47,612 nucleotides of DNA from contig ML976674.1 of the NCBI GenBank assembly GCA_010015655.1, forward strand, positions 258,234 through 305,845, in the 5' to 3' direction. This DNA is from Bimuria novae-zelandiae CBS 107.79 (taxonomy: Eukaryota > Ascomycota > Dothideomycetes > Pleosporales > Didymosphaeriaceae). The notes under the pieces are model-generated. The model did no database searches. It was given only the letters and a program-made list of their open reading frames with translations, and was not told the origin of the DNA. The translations under genes and the position numbers were made by a program. Below are positions 23,609-36,572 of this stretch, in pieces; the stretch's first letter is position 1, and each line of letters starts with the position of its first letter.

Positions 23609-23850
23609 TGTTGGTATCAAACCTGCGCAACACTGCTACGGCTTTCACCGCTATGTAGTTTGCCTACGGTTTGTTGCGCAGTTTGCCTGCGGTTTGTTGC
23701 GCTAGTCCTAATCGGGCTAGTAGAGAACAAACCACACTCGATAAATACTTCTCACAACAGCCCACCACAATAGATCTGCAATTAAGAATTAAATTAATAC
23801 TATATTGTTGCAACGAAGTCTTGATCCAACAGCCTATTACCGTATTAACA
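23609..23850 (+). repeat. 5' LTR of Copia-A
   Basis: TGTTGGTATC...TATTAACA, 242 bp. It is the least mutated of the three LTR copies. Two near-identical TTTGCCTRCGGTTTRTTGCG units lie tandemly at about 23659-23701. A possible primer-binding stretch follows directly (AATCAGTGGTTGCTACACC, 23853 on). Confidence 0.92.
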
Positions 23851-23869
23851 CTAATCAGTGGTTGCTACA

Positions 23870-26800
23870 CCACAGATCGGCAAGATATACTGTGTACAGG
23901 GAATCTCAGCGCACGTTTCAGGCTAAGTATTCTGGCGATAGAAGCGATTAGCGTATGCCTCCTCCCCTACCAAGGCCCAGGATACAGCATCGCTAGTGCG
24001 AAGTACAGGTACGACAAGCCTACCGCTATCCTGCATCAGGATCAGCGGCGCCTCGTATTTGAAGGATCTCTCCGCCTGGATTATCTCTACCAAGGCTCAG
24101 TTCAGAAGGAGATTTGCGTTAACCACGCTAACCCTCGTTAATCACGCCAATCACAGGCCTATATCTAAAACGCTATTATAAAGTACACCTAAACAAAAGA
24201 CCGCGCGTGGTACCTAGACAAAATAATTTATAAGGACTAGTACGCTAACTAAGATTTTAACATCGCTAACGCCACCGTTAATATAGACAAACTTAACACT
24301 ATAGTTATTAACTAGATAATACAGGTGGAAGAAAATAACATATTCGACCTATTTTTACTACTTAAGTTTAAAAAGTATTTTAAAAACTTTACCCGCGATC
24401 TCTTTAACAGCATTAATAAGCGCATCTAAAAAGCACTTAAAGAGCTCCTCCGCCAGCAAGGCATCTACATTAAGCAAGGTAATAGTAATAATCTCCCTAA
24501 CTAATTCGCAGAACTCCTCACATTAACTACTATCCTAAAATAGCCTGCTAAGCATCTTAAGCTTATAAGGCTCTGCGAAGGCTTTAAGTGCCACTAGATT
24601 GTAGATAATAAAAAACAACAGCGGTAGTAGCGAGCTCCGCTAGGTAGAGGATTATTATTATTATTACAACCTAGATTTACGCCTGTATAGAACAACTCTT
24701 ATTTGCTTACTAACCTTACTAAGTTATACACGCCGGAGCAAAAGTATTTAGGTGATAAATACGATATCCTTAAGATAAAAATTAAGGTGTTCAACGACCT
24801 CTGCACCAAGATTAGGATTAATAAAGATAAGTAGTATAAAATAGCACTCTCTATTATGCTTACTAGCTAAGCGCTTTAGTATTACTATAATTACATTGCT
24901 CCCCAGGCGCTTACGCTTACTTATAACACAATGCTCGATAAGCTACGCACGTACTTCAACACCACACAAGCTCACTAGATATACCTCTAGGAGTGGCATA
25001 GCACTACACTTAAGAGCGTCATAACCGCTAACCCTGATAAAGACCCTATAGAGTATCTTAAGATAGTTATTAGCAAGATAAACATGCTTTATTAGGCACT
25101 ATTATAGGATTAGGGTAAGAGCTATAATTAGCATTTGCTTACGCAACAGCTCCTTAGCGCATGTTATAGTATTAAAGTAACTACTATAGCTTACTTAAAG
25201 CTAGCGACTATATTTAAAGGTGTTACTATAGATCTCCGTAACGCAGTCAGCATGTGGTTAAGCTGTCATCCTAATAGCCAGTTTCTATCGCGAGATGCAG
25301 ATGAGCAGTATTACACCAACCGCCGCTATATTCATAATAATTAACAAGCTACAGGACCATTAGATAATAACTACTACAGTCGCCGCTATTAAGGTTAAGG
25401 CGGATCGCGCGGCAATTAATTTAATAATAATAACTATTAGTTAAACTACTTAGGCAATCGCCGTAACAAGACATGCTTTATCTATAAGTAGCCTAAGTGC
25501 TAGTTAACTTAACACTTAAAGAAGGAGCGCATGGAGCATCGCCAACGCTATAACTAATACGCTTAAGATAATCCTAATACCCTAAGCTATAAAGTGTTTC
25601 TCGCTGGCCACGAAGGCATAGAGCTTGAAGACAGCGACGATAGCGATAATAATGCTAGTAATAATAATATTAAAGTATATTTTACTAACTAAGTCTACTT
25701 AACTGCATCCTGCGGTAAGGTTAATAGCGACGCTATTATCTCCAGCCTTAATAACGCTGCCGCACTTTATGCAATTATAGGTAATAATCCTTATATCTCT
25801 AGTAAAGCAAATAAAGATGCTTAACTCTTCTTATTTAATTCACGCTACGGCGCAGATATCTTTTAAGGCATTATGCCTAACACTAGTGTAGCTGGTGTCT
25901 TAACTACTAGTAAGACATAAGTGAAGGCGCTGTAGCTTATCTAATCTTTTATAGTTATTAATAAGTCTACCGCAGGACGTTGTTAAATCTAATTTAAAGA
26001 TAATCTAGAGTATTTCTCCCTTGGCGACGTTAATATTAGCACGCTATTTAGTACAATTACCTTTATAGTAATGCTAACTAACATACCGTTTCTGCTCTGC
26101 TTGAATGATATAGATTATTATGGTATCTTCTTTAACAACGTTAATAATATGCTCGTTTAAGGTAGCAAAGAATTCCTAATTGTCTGCAAATGGGGACATC
26201 TATGGCTCCTACTTAATAAACAAGAGACTATTATCTACTACTTAACCAAGACTAAGCTGCGCTAGCTTTACTAACGCTTTAACTATTCTACTGCTAGACG
26301 ACTGCACAAGATCCTCGGCAAAGCAGGCTATAAAGACGTTAATAAGGACATTATTAATTACATTAATAAGTACTATCACCAGTGTTATATCCACAGCAAA
26401 GCACCTGGCCGTTTCCGCTTTACTATTCGCGATAACATGGACTTCAACTTATGCGTTATTATTAATGTGATGTATATTAATTAGAAACTAGTACTCTACG
26501 TAGTTAATAAAGCTACAGCTTTTTAAGCTGCTCGATTTATGCTAAATATCTAGGCAAACACTACTTGGGATCTCCTTCGCGCCATGTAAATCGACATGTA
26601 CGTTGGTCCTCCTAACGTTATTAAGACAGATGCTAGCAAGAACTTTATTACTAATAAGTTTATTAATAACGCCACATCACTCGCGATTAAGGTTAAGGAA
26701 GTCCTAGTAGAGGCATATTATATAATTAGCAAGGTTGAGCGCTATTATGCTCCTATTCGCCGTGCTTATAGGGTAATCTCTACAGACGTTGGACGCATAA

Positions 26801-29080
26801 CCGCTCCCGAACATATCTTGCAGATAGCTATTAAGGCTATTAATAACACCGCAGGTCCTAATGGACTTGTCCCGACTCTTCTTGTCTTTGGAGCATATCC
26901 TCGCCTATTAAAGAAATCACTACTATCGCTATCTATTACCGCCCGCGGCGCTGTAGTGCGTAAAGCAATAGCTAAAGTACGCAAGATTAAGGTAAAGCGC
27001 TAAGTTAATAAAGCTTTTATAACTCGTAATAGTCCTGACGCAACTAATATCTTACTATTACCTATTTTAAGTAGCGTTAAGGTCTAGCGAGAGAACTATA
27101 GATAGTCTAGCCTGTATTAGATAATCGCCCTCTATGTTAATAAGCAATCCGTGGTTATTAAAATTAATAATAAACAAGTCACCTTCCGTATTACTATAGT
27201 GCGCCCGTATTATGCAGATAATACGACCATTATTACCCCTCCCGTAAAGGACAAGGATAACGGTGGCTCTAATAATAATTTCACTCCTATTATAGAGGAG
27301 CCCGCGCCCAAGCGTAAGCGCGATAGGCTAAAAGGCTTAAGGAATAAGCTAAAACCTAATAAAGTTATAACTACTATAGTATACCTTAATTAACGTGAGC
27401 GTGATGATCTTGTCCTAGCTAAGAAGCTACGAGTAGTTAGTAAGATTATAATACTAAGGTAACTATTTAAAGTATCTATAAAGGCAGAGATTAACGCCTT
27501 TATAACATAAGGCGTCTTTTGCTTTAAAAAGTATAGTTTTTACTATTACGATAAGGTCTGCATCTTCAAGTTACGTATTATTAATAAAGTTAAGGGTAAG
27601 ACTACTAATCGCCCGTACAAGAAGTCCCGTCTTGTCATCTAAGGATACGCTAATAATAATAAGAAGCTTGTCCTAACACAGTCTCCCACTATCTAGCGTG
27701 CAAGCCAGCGTGTGATTATCGCTCTAGCACTATCACTGTTAAAGCTGGGCATGTACCTCTGGCTCCGTGACATCACTCAGGCCTATACGTAATCGGATGA
27801 TCCACTCTAGCGTACTATTATAGCTAACATACCAGCCTAGCTTAAGGAAAGTTATCTAACAAACATAGTTATAGTTATTATTAAGCTACTATACGGCATT
27901 GCTAAAGCAGGTGCCTATTAGTGGTTAACGTATAATAAACACTATACTAAGACTCTCCACATAGTAATATCTACTTATAATCTATGCCTACTTATTAGTA
28001 AGGCTAATAGCAAGTGCTTCGGCATTATTAGCATGCAAACTAACAACACGCTTAGTCTGTCTAATAAAGCTTTTACAGACCTTAAGGACTAAGAGCTACG
28101 TTTTAAGGCCAAGCCTAAGTAGTTTCTCTTACTAGACACGCAAATCGACTTTAACAGCTACATTGTCAAGCTTAATAATAATAATTACGCCATTACTCTG
28201 CGCCAGAAGAAGCAAGGCAAGAAGCTAAAAATAGCTAATAATAAGTAATTATATATTTAATAGCGCGCTCGAGGTGCTTACATTATAATAATCTATTAAC
28301 TAGAGGCGAGCTTCGACCTCGCCGCCGCAGCCTAAGCGAGTGAGCCCACAAAAGAAGAAATTGCTAGATTAAATAAGCGCATTATCTAGTAGAAGGAGAA
28401 TATCACTCGCGGCCTTAACTTTATCCTACTAGACTTAAGCAACTTAAAGCTATACGCCTTTATTAACGCATTATTTGCTAATAATAAGGATATGTTATTA
28501 CAAATGGGCTTTATAATTACGTTTAGTAATAAGACTAAAGATAGCAATCGTAACTTTAAATTTACTAGTAATATTATCTACTAGTTATCTATTAAGTGCA
28601 AGCGCGTTACTCGTAGCGTCCTTATATCTAAGATCTACGCGATGGCTTATAGAGTCGATATTATAATTATAATTAGCGGTATAATTAATATAATTATGTA
28701 GCGACTTAACCTCCCTAATGTCCCTATTATTGTGTGCACTAACTTACGCTCCTTATATAATTGCCTTGTTAAGCTTAGCACTACTAAGGAGAAGTGCCTT
28801 ATAATTAACATTATAGCTCTGCGTGAGGCCTATAAGCGCAGTGAGCTTATGGATATCTACTAGATTAATAAACGTGACAATCTAGCAGACTTAATAACTA
28901 AGGCCGGATCTAACTTAGCTATAAAGTATTTTATTAACTATAACTAGCTCGAGCTTCGCGTGCAAGGCTGGGTCAATCGTGCTAAAGTTAACACTATAGA
29001 GCACGATCACGATAGCAAGAAATAGTAAGTCTATAATAGGAGTAGCAAGATAAGCACTAAGAGGGCGCGCACCAGCGCTA
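23870..29080 (+). pseudogene. Copia-A gag-pol polyprotein, RIP-inactivated
   Basis: Order along the frame: gag; a zinc knuckle decayed to CFIYKxPKCxLTxHLKKER (25474-25530); integrase core, still open at 26596-27003, with VGPPNVIKTDASKNF (catalytic Asp) and KVERYYAPIRRAY (catalytic Glu); an NLS-like PKRKRDRLKGLRNK patch (27309-27345); then reverse transcriptase (QSPTIxRASQRVIIALAL, LWLRDITQAY around 27680-27790) and RNase H up to about 29020. The polyprotein would make virus-like particles and insert the cDNA. Stops of the CAA/CAG/TGG-to-TAA/TAG kind break it everywhere; no frameshift is needed. Confidence 0.88.
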
Positions 29081-29183
29081 GTCTAGTTAGAAAACTAGTA
29101 ACTGTTACAGATCGTGTTTTATTGCAGATTTAAGCGTTCTAGGCTGAACTGGCTACATGTAGCATAAAAGAAAAGATAGCCAG

Positions 29184-29425
29184 TGTTGGTATCAAACCTG
29201 CGCAACACTACTACGGCTTTTACCGCCATGCAGTTTGCCTACAGTTTATTGCGCAGTTTGCCTACGGTTTATTGCGCTAGTCCTAATCGGGCTAGCAGGG
29301 AACAAACCACACTCGATAAATACTTCTCACAACAGCCCGCCACAATAGATCTGTAATCAAGAATTAAATCAATACCACATCGTTGCAACGAAGTCTTGAT
29401 CCAACAGCCTATTACCGTATTAATA
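29184..29425 (+). repeat. 3' LTR of Copia-A
   Basis: 242 bp, alignable end to end with 23609-23850; its last CA has become TA by a C-to-T change. It is followed by the ACTAA target copy at 29426-29430. Confidence 0.92.
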
Positions 29426-29430
29426 ACTAA

Positions 29431-29924
29431 GGTAATATAAATAGTAAAGACTGCTAATACAAAGGTGGTATCCTTAATATAGGTATTTATATATAAGGTT
29501 TAATAGGGATAGCTACCTCTATTAATTTAAGGCACGACTTATTGTCCGCGGCAACCTATACTAATAATATAAAAATATCTATGTAGCTACACTAGCTACC
29601 TAAATATTTTAAATGTTTATTACTATAGCTAATTAATTTAAATTAAAGCTACTTTAGTACGACGTACTAAACGCGTTTCTAAACGCTCTACTTAATTAAA
29701 AGCTCTCTACTTAGATACTAGAAAGTTTTTTTAAAAAAAAAAAATAGAGAGCTTCTATAGATGCTAAAAGCCCTATACGGACTAAAGGAGTTACCACTCC
29801 TATAGTATAAGGACCTAAAAGGATTACTAAAGTCTCTAGGCTTAATGCTTATTCTAGGATTTCTATATGTTTACATTAATAGCTAGTTAATTATATTTAT
29901 TTACGTTAATAATATTATTATAGC
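29431..29924 (+). mobile_element. Copia-B, third piece: N-terminal half of reverse transcriptase
   Basis: Resumes the Copia-B frame directly after the ACTAA duplication (TKVIxIVKTANTKVVSLI). Near 29758-29830 it shows MLKALYGLKELPLLxYKDLK and then FLYVYINSxLIIFIYVNNII, the RT active-site strand, with YVDD decayed to YVNN (about 29895-29910). Copia-C is inserted just after this, at 29924/29925. Confidence 0.85.
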
Positions 29925-30147
29925 TGTCAGATTGAAGGGTAATCTTGATGAGATAGAATAATTGTTGATTAATCTAAGGTTGTTCTCTCTTGTCTAAGTA
30001 TCTAAGAGGTGAGACGCCTCTATATCCCTTGCTTTGTTGTGGAATGTAAGGGTAGAAGCCGCTTTAGGCAAGGGCGGAATACGTCTCCGGTAAGGGTACA
30101 GGTGCGCCAGCCACCTTGCCAAAATAAAAGGACCATGTAATCAGACA
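29925..30147 (-). repeat. LTR of Copia-C (3' LTR in element sense)
   Basis: 223 bp; on the plus strand it starts TGTCAGATTG and ends ATCAGACA. Aligns without gaps to the start of 35315-35537; the two differ mostly by G-to-A and C-to-T. Confidence 0.92.
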
Positions 30148-30224
30148 CACCCCCTCAGCTTGGGCTTATCCTTAAGCTAGAGACTATCTGTTATTAATCT
30201 AACAACATTATTCTTTATAGTTTA

Positions 30225-33200
30225 TTTTTAAAAGCTTCCATCCTCTGCTCTAGCTTAAGCAGGTCAACCTTTTTATTTATAATCTTGTCCTTAATCTCTG
30301 CAAGTCCTAATTTATCCAGAAACTTGCTCCACTTATTGGCTAGTAGGGCCTTTATAAGTCTATCTACAACTATGTCCTCCGAGCGTTAATAGTCTATCTT
30401 AATTGTCCCTAATGCGACCTCTTGTCTTAGCTAATAATTTTAGATATCTATATAGCGGAGCTTAGTCTGTAGTTTAGCGATCTCTTTAGTAACAAGTCGG
30501 ATTATTTGCTAATTATCGTAATTAATCGTAATAAGGGAATTGCTAAGGTTGATCTCTAGCTCCTTTAGTAATCGTGAGGTGAATAAAGCCTCCTTGGCAA
30601 CCTGTAAGAGAGCTAGTAATTCAGCCTTTGTAGTTAATATAGTGACTATATCTTGCTTATTTACTTTCCAGGCAATTAGCCTACTAAATAGCTTAATAAT
30701 ATATCCTTGCGAGCTCTTATAATCGAGCGTATTATTAGTAAAAGATGCGTCGCTTACTACTTCTAAAGTATCTGCACCCCCGAGCTAAAAACCTAATAAT
30801 CTAGTATTAGTAAGGTAGAGGAGAACTTAGTTAGTAGCTACTTAGTGCTCTTTACTTAGGTTTGTTAAGAATCGTAATAGTTAAGAGCTTGCGAAGGCGA
30901 TATCTAGTCGCGTAGTTACTACAGCGTAGAGGATTAATCCTATTTTCCGCTAATATCGGTTAACTTTAGCCTTGCTAGCGAGTCTAGTTCGGGGAAGTAG
31001 TTTAACTACTGCTATAGGTGTTTCGTGCTGTATTTTATTTTTCTTAATAAGGCGCAAGATCTTGTCAATGTATAAAGCCTGTGAAAGCCAGATCTTTCTG
31101 TTTAGGCAGTCTCTAATAATTTCGACCCCTAGAAACTACTGTAGTTCATTACCACTAGTGAGTGTGAATTTAGTACTTATCTTTGCTAAAGCAACTTTAG
31201 CGGCTTGCTTTTATAACTTGTCGTACGCAATAATAAGGTTATTTATATAAAAGAAGATAATAATACCATCCTTAATAAGACAGCATGGCTCGTGGGGCAC
31301 TTTTTGGAAACCCATATCACGGAGCGTTGATGTAAACTCTCTCTGCCAGAGCAGTGGAGATATGCGCAGTCTGTAGAGTGCTTTATATAGTTAGAGGACT
31401 GTGCCTGCTCGCGAGTAACCGCGGGGCATCCTTATGTAGATTTCTCTATCTAGCTTTGCGTGGACAAAAGCATTAGTAACGTCGTGTTAGATAAGCTCTA
31501 GATCGAACTAAGCTATAATTGCTATAAGTATATAAAATAATTAGCCTGCCAGCGTTGCTGCGTAGGTATCTTATAAGGTAAGGTGCCGCTGTTAATTGCC
31601 TCGCACCACTAACCTTGTCTTGCACTTTTGTAATCGATAGTGCTTATTAAACTTGTAGGTATACACCTATATATAATTAAGGATTTGATGACCTGCTGCT
31701 TTTACTGGAGCGGCAGCAACTTCACTCTAGGACTTTATTTCCTTGTGGCTCTGTAAATGGGATTGCTCGGCCTCCTTCCACATATCGTAGAGAGGGTGAT
31801 CCTCGAGCTTTCCTCGGCATGTGGGTGGCTCTAGAAGCACGCTCCGATGCGGCTTCTTGCCTACTATAATTATTTGTCAAAGTTGCGCCTTGTTAAGAGC
31901 CTTGCCGTTGTATTTGCCGCTACTATTGGCTTTGGTGCCTGCCATAAAGGCTGCGGCCCACGGGCTTGTTCGTAATTGCCCTATTTGCACTACTAGGGAT
32001 AGGAGCTAATTATCTCTTGCTATTAATTATGCGAGGAGTGTAATTAGTAGTAGCGTTAATAGAGGCGTTAAGTAATTATAGTTAGCCTTCTAGCCTTGCC
32101 TATACTTTAGGGCTCCTTTAACCTCTCCCTCTAGCGTCTTAGTAATTGTCTTATCTTTATAGAAGGACTCCGTGACTTAATCCTATTAAGGTAAGGGAGG
32201 TAGCTCTATTAATCGTACCTAGGCTGCTATCTCTTCTAGTGTATTGTGTATAAGGTTATCTATCAGGTCTTCTGTTTTGCCTAAGAATACTGTATCTTTA
32301 TTAAAGATAATATCGCGAGTGCTTATTGTCTTCGCGAGGGATGGAATCCAGATCCTCTATATATTAGTTAATTGGTAACTAACGAGGTATCTAATCTAGG
32401 CTTTTGGATCTAGCCTTTATAGTTTACTCTTGCCGCGTTTTGTATCGTCTGTTATCGCGAACGCTTTGCAGCCATACGCCTTTAAGTAAGCTTAATTAGG
32501 CTTCTTTAGTTAAGTGATAACACTATTTTAAAAGGCTACTATCGTGAAGAGCACTTCGTATAGTAATCGCTATTAATTAGCGTAGTTTGGCATTTAGTTA
32601 TAGAGGTATACGGCCGCTTAAACAATTTTAGGCCATATTTGCCAAGGTAAATTCGAATTAAGACGCATTACACGAGCTTTCTTCTTAATTACACCCCCTA
32701 AGGGTTTAGCTCCTCTATTTTATACTTAGGTATTAGGTGCTAAAGGCTCGATCTTAATGCCCTGCGTTAAGCACCACTTCTTAACGTTTGCCTTAATAGA
32801 GAAGATCTCGTTATTAGATTCGATAACCTTTACCGTGACGTTAAATTATACTTTTATAAATTGTATAAAAGTGCTTAGTAGTTTAATAATTAAGCGTGCT
32901 AGTTAGTTATCCTTAAAGTAGAAGTCCTATATAAAGCTAGAGAATTAATTAGTAATTAGTATTTAGCTCTTTTCTCTTGTTAAGCTATCTGCTTTATAGT
33001 CGTGAAAATTAATTGCAATTTGTTCGCCGGGGCCTTTAGTTAGCTCCTTGGCTTGCCGGCGTATTTGCTATTTTAGTTTTGCTTTATTATAGGCGTTACA
33101 CTTAATAGTAGGGAGGCCTTTAATCCTTACCCCCTTAGATTGCTGCACGAGGTGTTCGAGAGCCTAAGGGCCTAGATGGCCTAATTATTAGTGCTAGGTT

Positions 33201-35263
33201 AATGCGTCTGCCTTCTACGGTCTTTGTTTAGTGCGTGTATTGGTCTTGTGGGTAGCATGCGCAGCTTTAGTATAAGTACTACCTACTAGCCTTATTCTAT
33301 ATTCTAACACCCACTGTCTATACAGCTCTTGAAGTTCTGCTAGTATAGTATTATCTCTTCTCTTTAGAGTTATTAGATCTTTTTATGTATCCTACCAAAG
33401 GCCTTGCCTTCGGAGTAATTGGAATAACACTAGATTATAAAGTAGATCTAGGCAATAGGCGATATTATCTAGCCTAATTATTTAGTTGCCTCTTCTGCTT
33501 TATAGTCTAAGATAGACGCTCTTGTATCTTTTTATCTATACTTGTGCGTTGCCCGCCCATATAAAATCTCCTGGTAACGGTGGCCTAAGAGAGACGAAGC
33601 GATCGATATCGTTAAAGATATAGTAAGTAGTGTCTGAATTAAGTATGGCTAAGTATCGCAATGGATACATGTATGGGTCGGTGTGGAAGGATGCGGTATT
33701 AAAGCTCGCTAGGATTTTAGTAATCTGGCGTCCATCTAGTCACTTATTATTAGCCTTAGTAATTCGAGTTAGAGTGGGAGTGTGTGATTGTTTTAATCTA
33801 GGGTCCTGTAATCTGGCCCTAAAATCCTGTAATCTAGATCTTTTAACTGCCCTTAGGCTCTCTTAAAGCTCCAAGTCATTTTCTAGCCTATATCTTATTA
33901 GAGCAGCTATTCTAGGTTTTGGCCTAAACTATTCTGGCTGCTTATCTAGGAAAGCGTAGAAGTAGTCTTATAATGCATGGCGTTGTTTACAAGCAAGGCA
34001 CTTAAGGCCACTAGCTGCCACTAGCTTATTGTTTGTAATCGCGGACCGCTTGGCTCTGGTACGTTAACTATTATTTTGTTGTTTATAATTCTAAGGTCTT
34101 CCCCAACTTTTAAATAATGCTGCTTTATCCACAAGAGAGGCGTCCCTGTCTGTGGCCTAGATAGATTTACCACTATTAGCGAGAGATAAACCTGCAGCAG
34201 TAAAAGCGCCCTTTTATTTGCCCTTAATTAGGTGCTGTAGGATTATGTAGTCTTAGAAGAGTTTTATTATATACTTTCGTGAGATAGCTGCATCCTTGCT
34301 TCCATGTTACTAGAAGGTCGTTACCTATATAGGTTGGCATGCTTCTGTACAGGACTGGGGGCAGCTAGAAGGCCACCCCTTTTCCCACTATTGTTACACA
34401 AAGGCCAGATTAAATAGCTGAGTCGCCCCTATCTAGAGAGGGACAGCAGCAAGAGAGGCCGCTCCTATAGCAGCGGTAGCACTAGCATAAGTGGCCCTTA
34501 CTAAGTGCAGGGCACGTCTACATACCCCCTGGGAGGTTACATAGGACGTAAAACCAATACTACTACTACTACTACTACTCACCTATATAGGTGCGACTTA
34601 GATAACTACCTTCATGAAGTCTTCTTTAACTAAGTCTAGCCTTTAAAGCTCTGCAACGCGATTAGTCTCTACTTCTATAGCTACATAATCGTACTTAAAT
34701 AGCTATGTAGCCTATAATCTAGCTATTCCTATTAGCTTAAGGGCTTCTTAGTATCGTGCCCTTGCTCGTCAATGTTCGTCTTAATAGTTAACCCTAACTA
34801 TAATCGTGAGGTTATTAATCTATTACCTTATTATTGCTCTAAGGATATAGTAATTGTTCTGTAGGTGTGCGGAGATTATTAATTAGAGAAAGGTAACCAC
34901 CTTATTAAGGTCTGCCTTTTCTTCTTGGTAGGCTCGATCTATAATCTTGTAGGTCTCGAGCTGTCCTTTATAGTAGTTAGTATTGTCCTTATATGCTTTC
35001 GCACCCGCTAGTAATAGATGCAATAGCAATATTAGTACGCTATTTAGGTTCACAGTCGCGTAGATAGCGTTTGGCTGGTAGTTGCCTATTAACGGAGGCA
35101 CTAGTATCGCAGGTTTCTGCTTTGGTTCGTCTGTCAGCGCTGGGTCAATGATGTTCCAGACCTTTAGGAATTGGCATCTTGTTTTGAGTTGATTCAGCCA
35201 TGGCGTATAGTTCGTGTAGTTAGTCAGGATCACTGTAGGATCTCTGAGAGTTGATAGGGCCAT
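30225..35263 (-). pseudogene. Copia-C gag-pol polyprotein, RIP-inactivated
   Basis: Starts at ATG 35263 (MALSTLRDPTVILTNYTNYT, then PWLNQLKTRCQFLKVW, the Copia gag N-terminal pattern) and is open for 126 codons to 34883. Downstream on the minus strand come the integrase region, then reverse transcriptase with DVTNAFVHAKL.REIYMRMPRGY (about 31410-31480) and the active site FFYINNLIIAYD (31214-31255; YVDD changed to YINN). RNase H follows, with SDASFTNNTLDYKSSQGYII (about 30700-30770), ending near 30225. Damage is nearly all stop codons at Gln and Trp positions. Confidence 0.85.
34557..34579. repeat. (TAC)n microsatellite in Copia-C gag
   Basis: Seven to eight TAC units. On the coding strand TAG/GTA/AGT, as expected if a CAG or CAN repeat had been RIPed. 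Confidence 0.85.
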
Positions 35264-35314
35264 TGTGATTGGCTTAATTAAGGTAGTATTAGTTGAGGCA
35301 GTGAGACTCTTAAT

Positions 35315-35537
35315 TATTAAATTAAAGGGTAATCTTAATAAGATAGAATAATTATTAATTAATCTAAGGTTGTTCTCTCTTATCTAAGTATCTAAGAGGT
35401 GAGACGCCTCTATATCCCTTGCTTTATTGTGGAATGTAAGGGTGGAAGCCGCTTTAGGCAAGGGCGGAATACGTCTCCGGTAAGGGTACAGGTGCGCCAG
35501 CCACCTTGCCAAAACAAAGGGACCATGTAATCGGACA
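35315..35537 (-). repeat. LTR of Copia-C (5' LTR in element sense)
   Basis: 223 bp, partner of 29925-30147. In element sense it starts TGTCCGATTACATGG. The inner end has decayed from TGTCAGATTG to TATTAAATTA purely by transitions. Confidence 0.92.
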
Positions 35538-35542
35538 ATAGC

Positions 35543-36572
35543 TTTCCACCTAACAAACAGGTATCTACAATAAGAGTTTAAGAAGAAGCTTAATAATTAT
35601 TATAACCTAAAATACCTTAAAGAACTTAAGTAGTTCTTAGGTATACGCGTTGTTTAAGACATTAACGCACCTATAATTTACTTAGTATAAAATACCTATA
35701 TTAATAAAGTTACTACTAAGTATAATATTATTTCTACTAGCCGCCCTGCAGAGGTACCTATGCTGGTAAACTACCTAGAATAATCTCTTAACTAAACAAA
35801 ACCTAGATAAAGACTTATTAAAAGCTTATAAGCTATCTTGCCTATCTAACGTAGTATACTTAACCTAATCTAGCTTACGCTTACGTTATCCACGCTTTAT
35901 ATTTAACTAATCCTAGTGAAGTATATATTAAATCTATTTAAAGGGTGTAGCGTTATATTTTTAAGATAAAATGTCGAGCTCTATAAGCGCAAGCTATTAA
36001 TAAAGTAAAAATTTAAAAATACCTTATAATGCTATAAAACTATTATAATTTTATCTTCTTTAAGGTATCTAATGCATTCTTTACTAACGATGTTAAAACG
36101 CGCTAAAGCTCTTAAGGATACGTCTTTTAGCTATTTAGTATAACTATTAACTAGAAGTTAACACTCTAACGCACTATTATAAAATTAATAACTAAAGTAA
36201 AGCTACTTACTTTATTACTTACTAAGTTAAAAATAGAGGAGTAGTGCTGCCTATTTAAACGACTATCTTTAAAGCTTAATAGACTATAGGTATAGTTATA
36301 AACGAAATAGACAAGCTTAGTATAAAGCTTAAACACGTTAATATTTACTAAAACTAGGTCTACTAGGAGGTTAAGAAGAATTGCCTCTATATCTAATAAA
36401 AGTTTACAAACTAGATGCCTGCTAACAGTATAATAAAGATCCTTCCTTAATAGAAGTATATTAAATTTGTATAGTAACTACACCTTATAGATATTTGTTT
36501 AAAGGTTCTTAAGATAGAGAAGGACACTTAAGATTTATCCTCACGTTATAGATTAACTATAGGATAAGGGGG
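35543..36572 (+). mobile_element. Copia-B, fourth piece: end of RT and RNase H
   Basis: The frame broken at 29924 continues: FHLTNRYLQ, then LKELKxFLGIRVV (about 35620-35660), STSRPAEVPMLVNYLE (about 35728-35780) and RNase H remnants to about 36560. A purine-rich tract (GGATAAGGGGGTG, about 36560-36573) is a plausible polypurine tract directly before the 3' LTR. Confidence 0.82.

Larger units (their letters stand above)
23609..29425 (+). mobile_element. Full-length Copia retrotransposon Copia-A (5817 bp) with perfect target duplication
   Basis: Two 242-bp LTRs (23609-23850, 29184-29425) flank a gag-integrase-RT-RNase H region in plus sense. The 5-bp target duplication ACTAA is seen at 23604-23608 and 29426-29430. 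It lies in the reverse transcriptase start of Copia-B, whose frame resumes after the insertion. Dozens of stop codons at former CAA, CAG and TGG positions make it non-autonomous. Its 3' 1558 bp recur at 505-2062. Confidence 0.95.
29925..35537 (-). mobile_element. Full-length Copia retrotransposon Copia-C (5613 bp), minus strand
   Basis: LTRs of 223 bp each (29925-30147 and 35315-35537) flank a minus-strand gag-integrase-RT-RNase H region. Target duplication ATAGC at 29920-29924 and 35538-35542. It splits the reverse transcriptase of Copia-B, whose frame resumes at 35543. It is less RIPed than Copia-A: several frames of 60-125 codons survive. A related LTR start is seen at 40753. Confidence 0.95.

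Noticed and set aside
23671..24181. Plus-strand frames of 156 and 61 codons starting in the Copia-A 5' LTR
   Set aside because: They span the LTR and leader, overlap each other and show no gag features; likely fortuitous in the least RIPed part.
30540..32009. Plus-strand frames of 60-92 codons inside Copia-C
   Set aside because: Antisense shadows of the minus-strand RT and RNase H, whose motifs (YINN box, DVTNAFVHAKL) are on the other strand.
34883..35263. Independent gene for the 126-residue minus-strand frame
   Set aside because: It is the gag N-terminus of Copia-C, 50 bp inside the 5' LTR.
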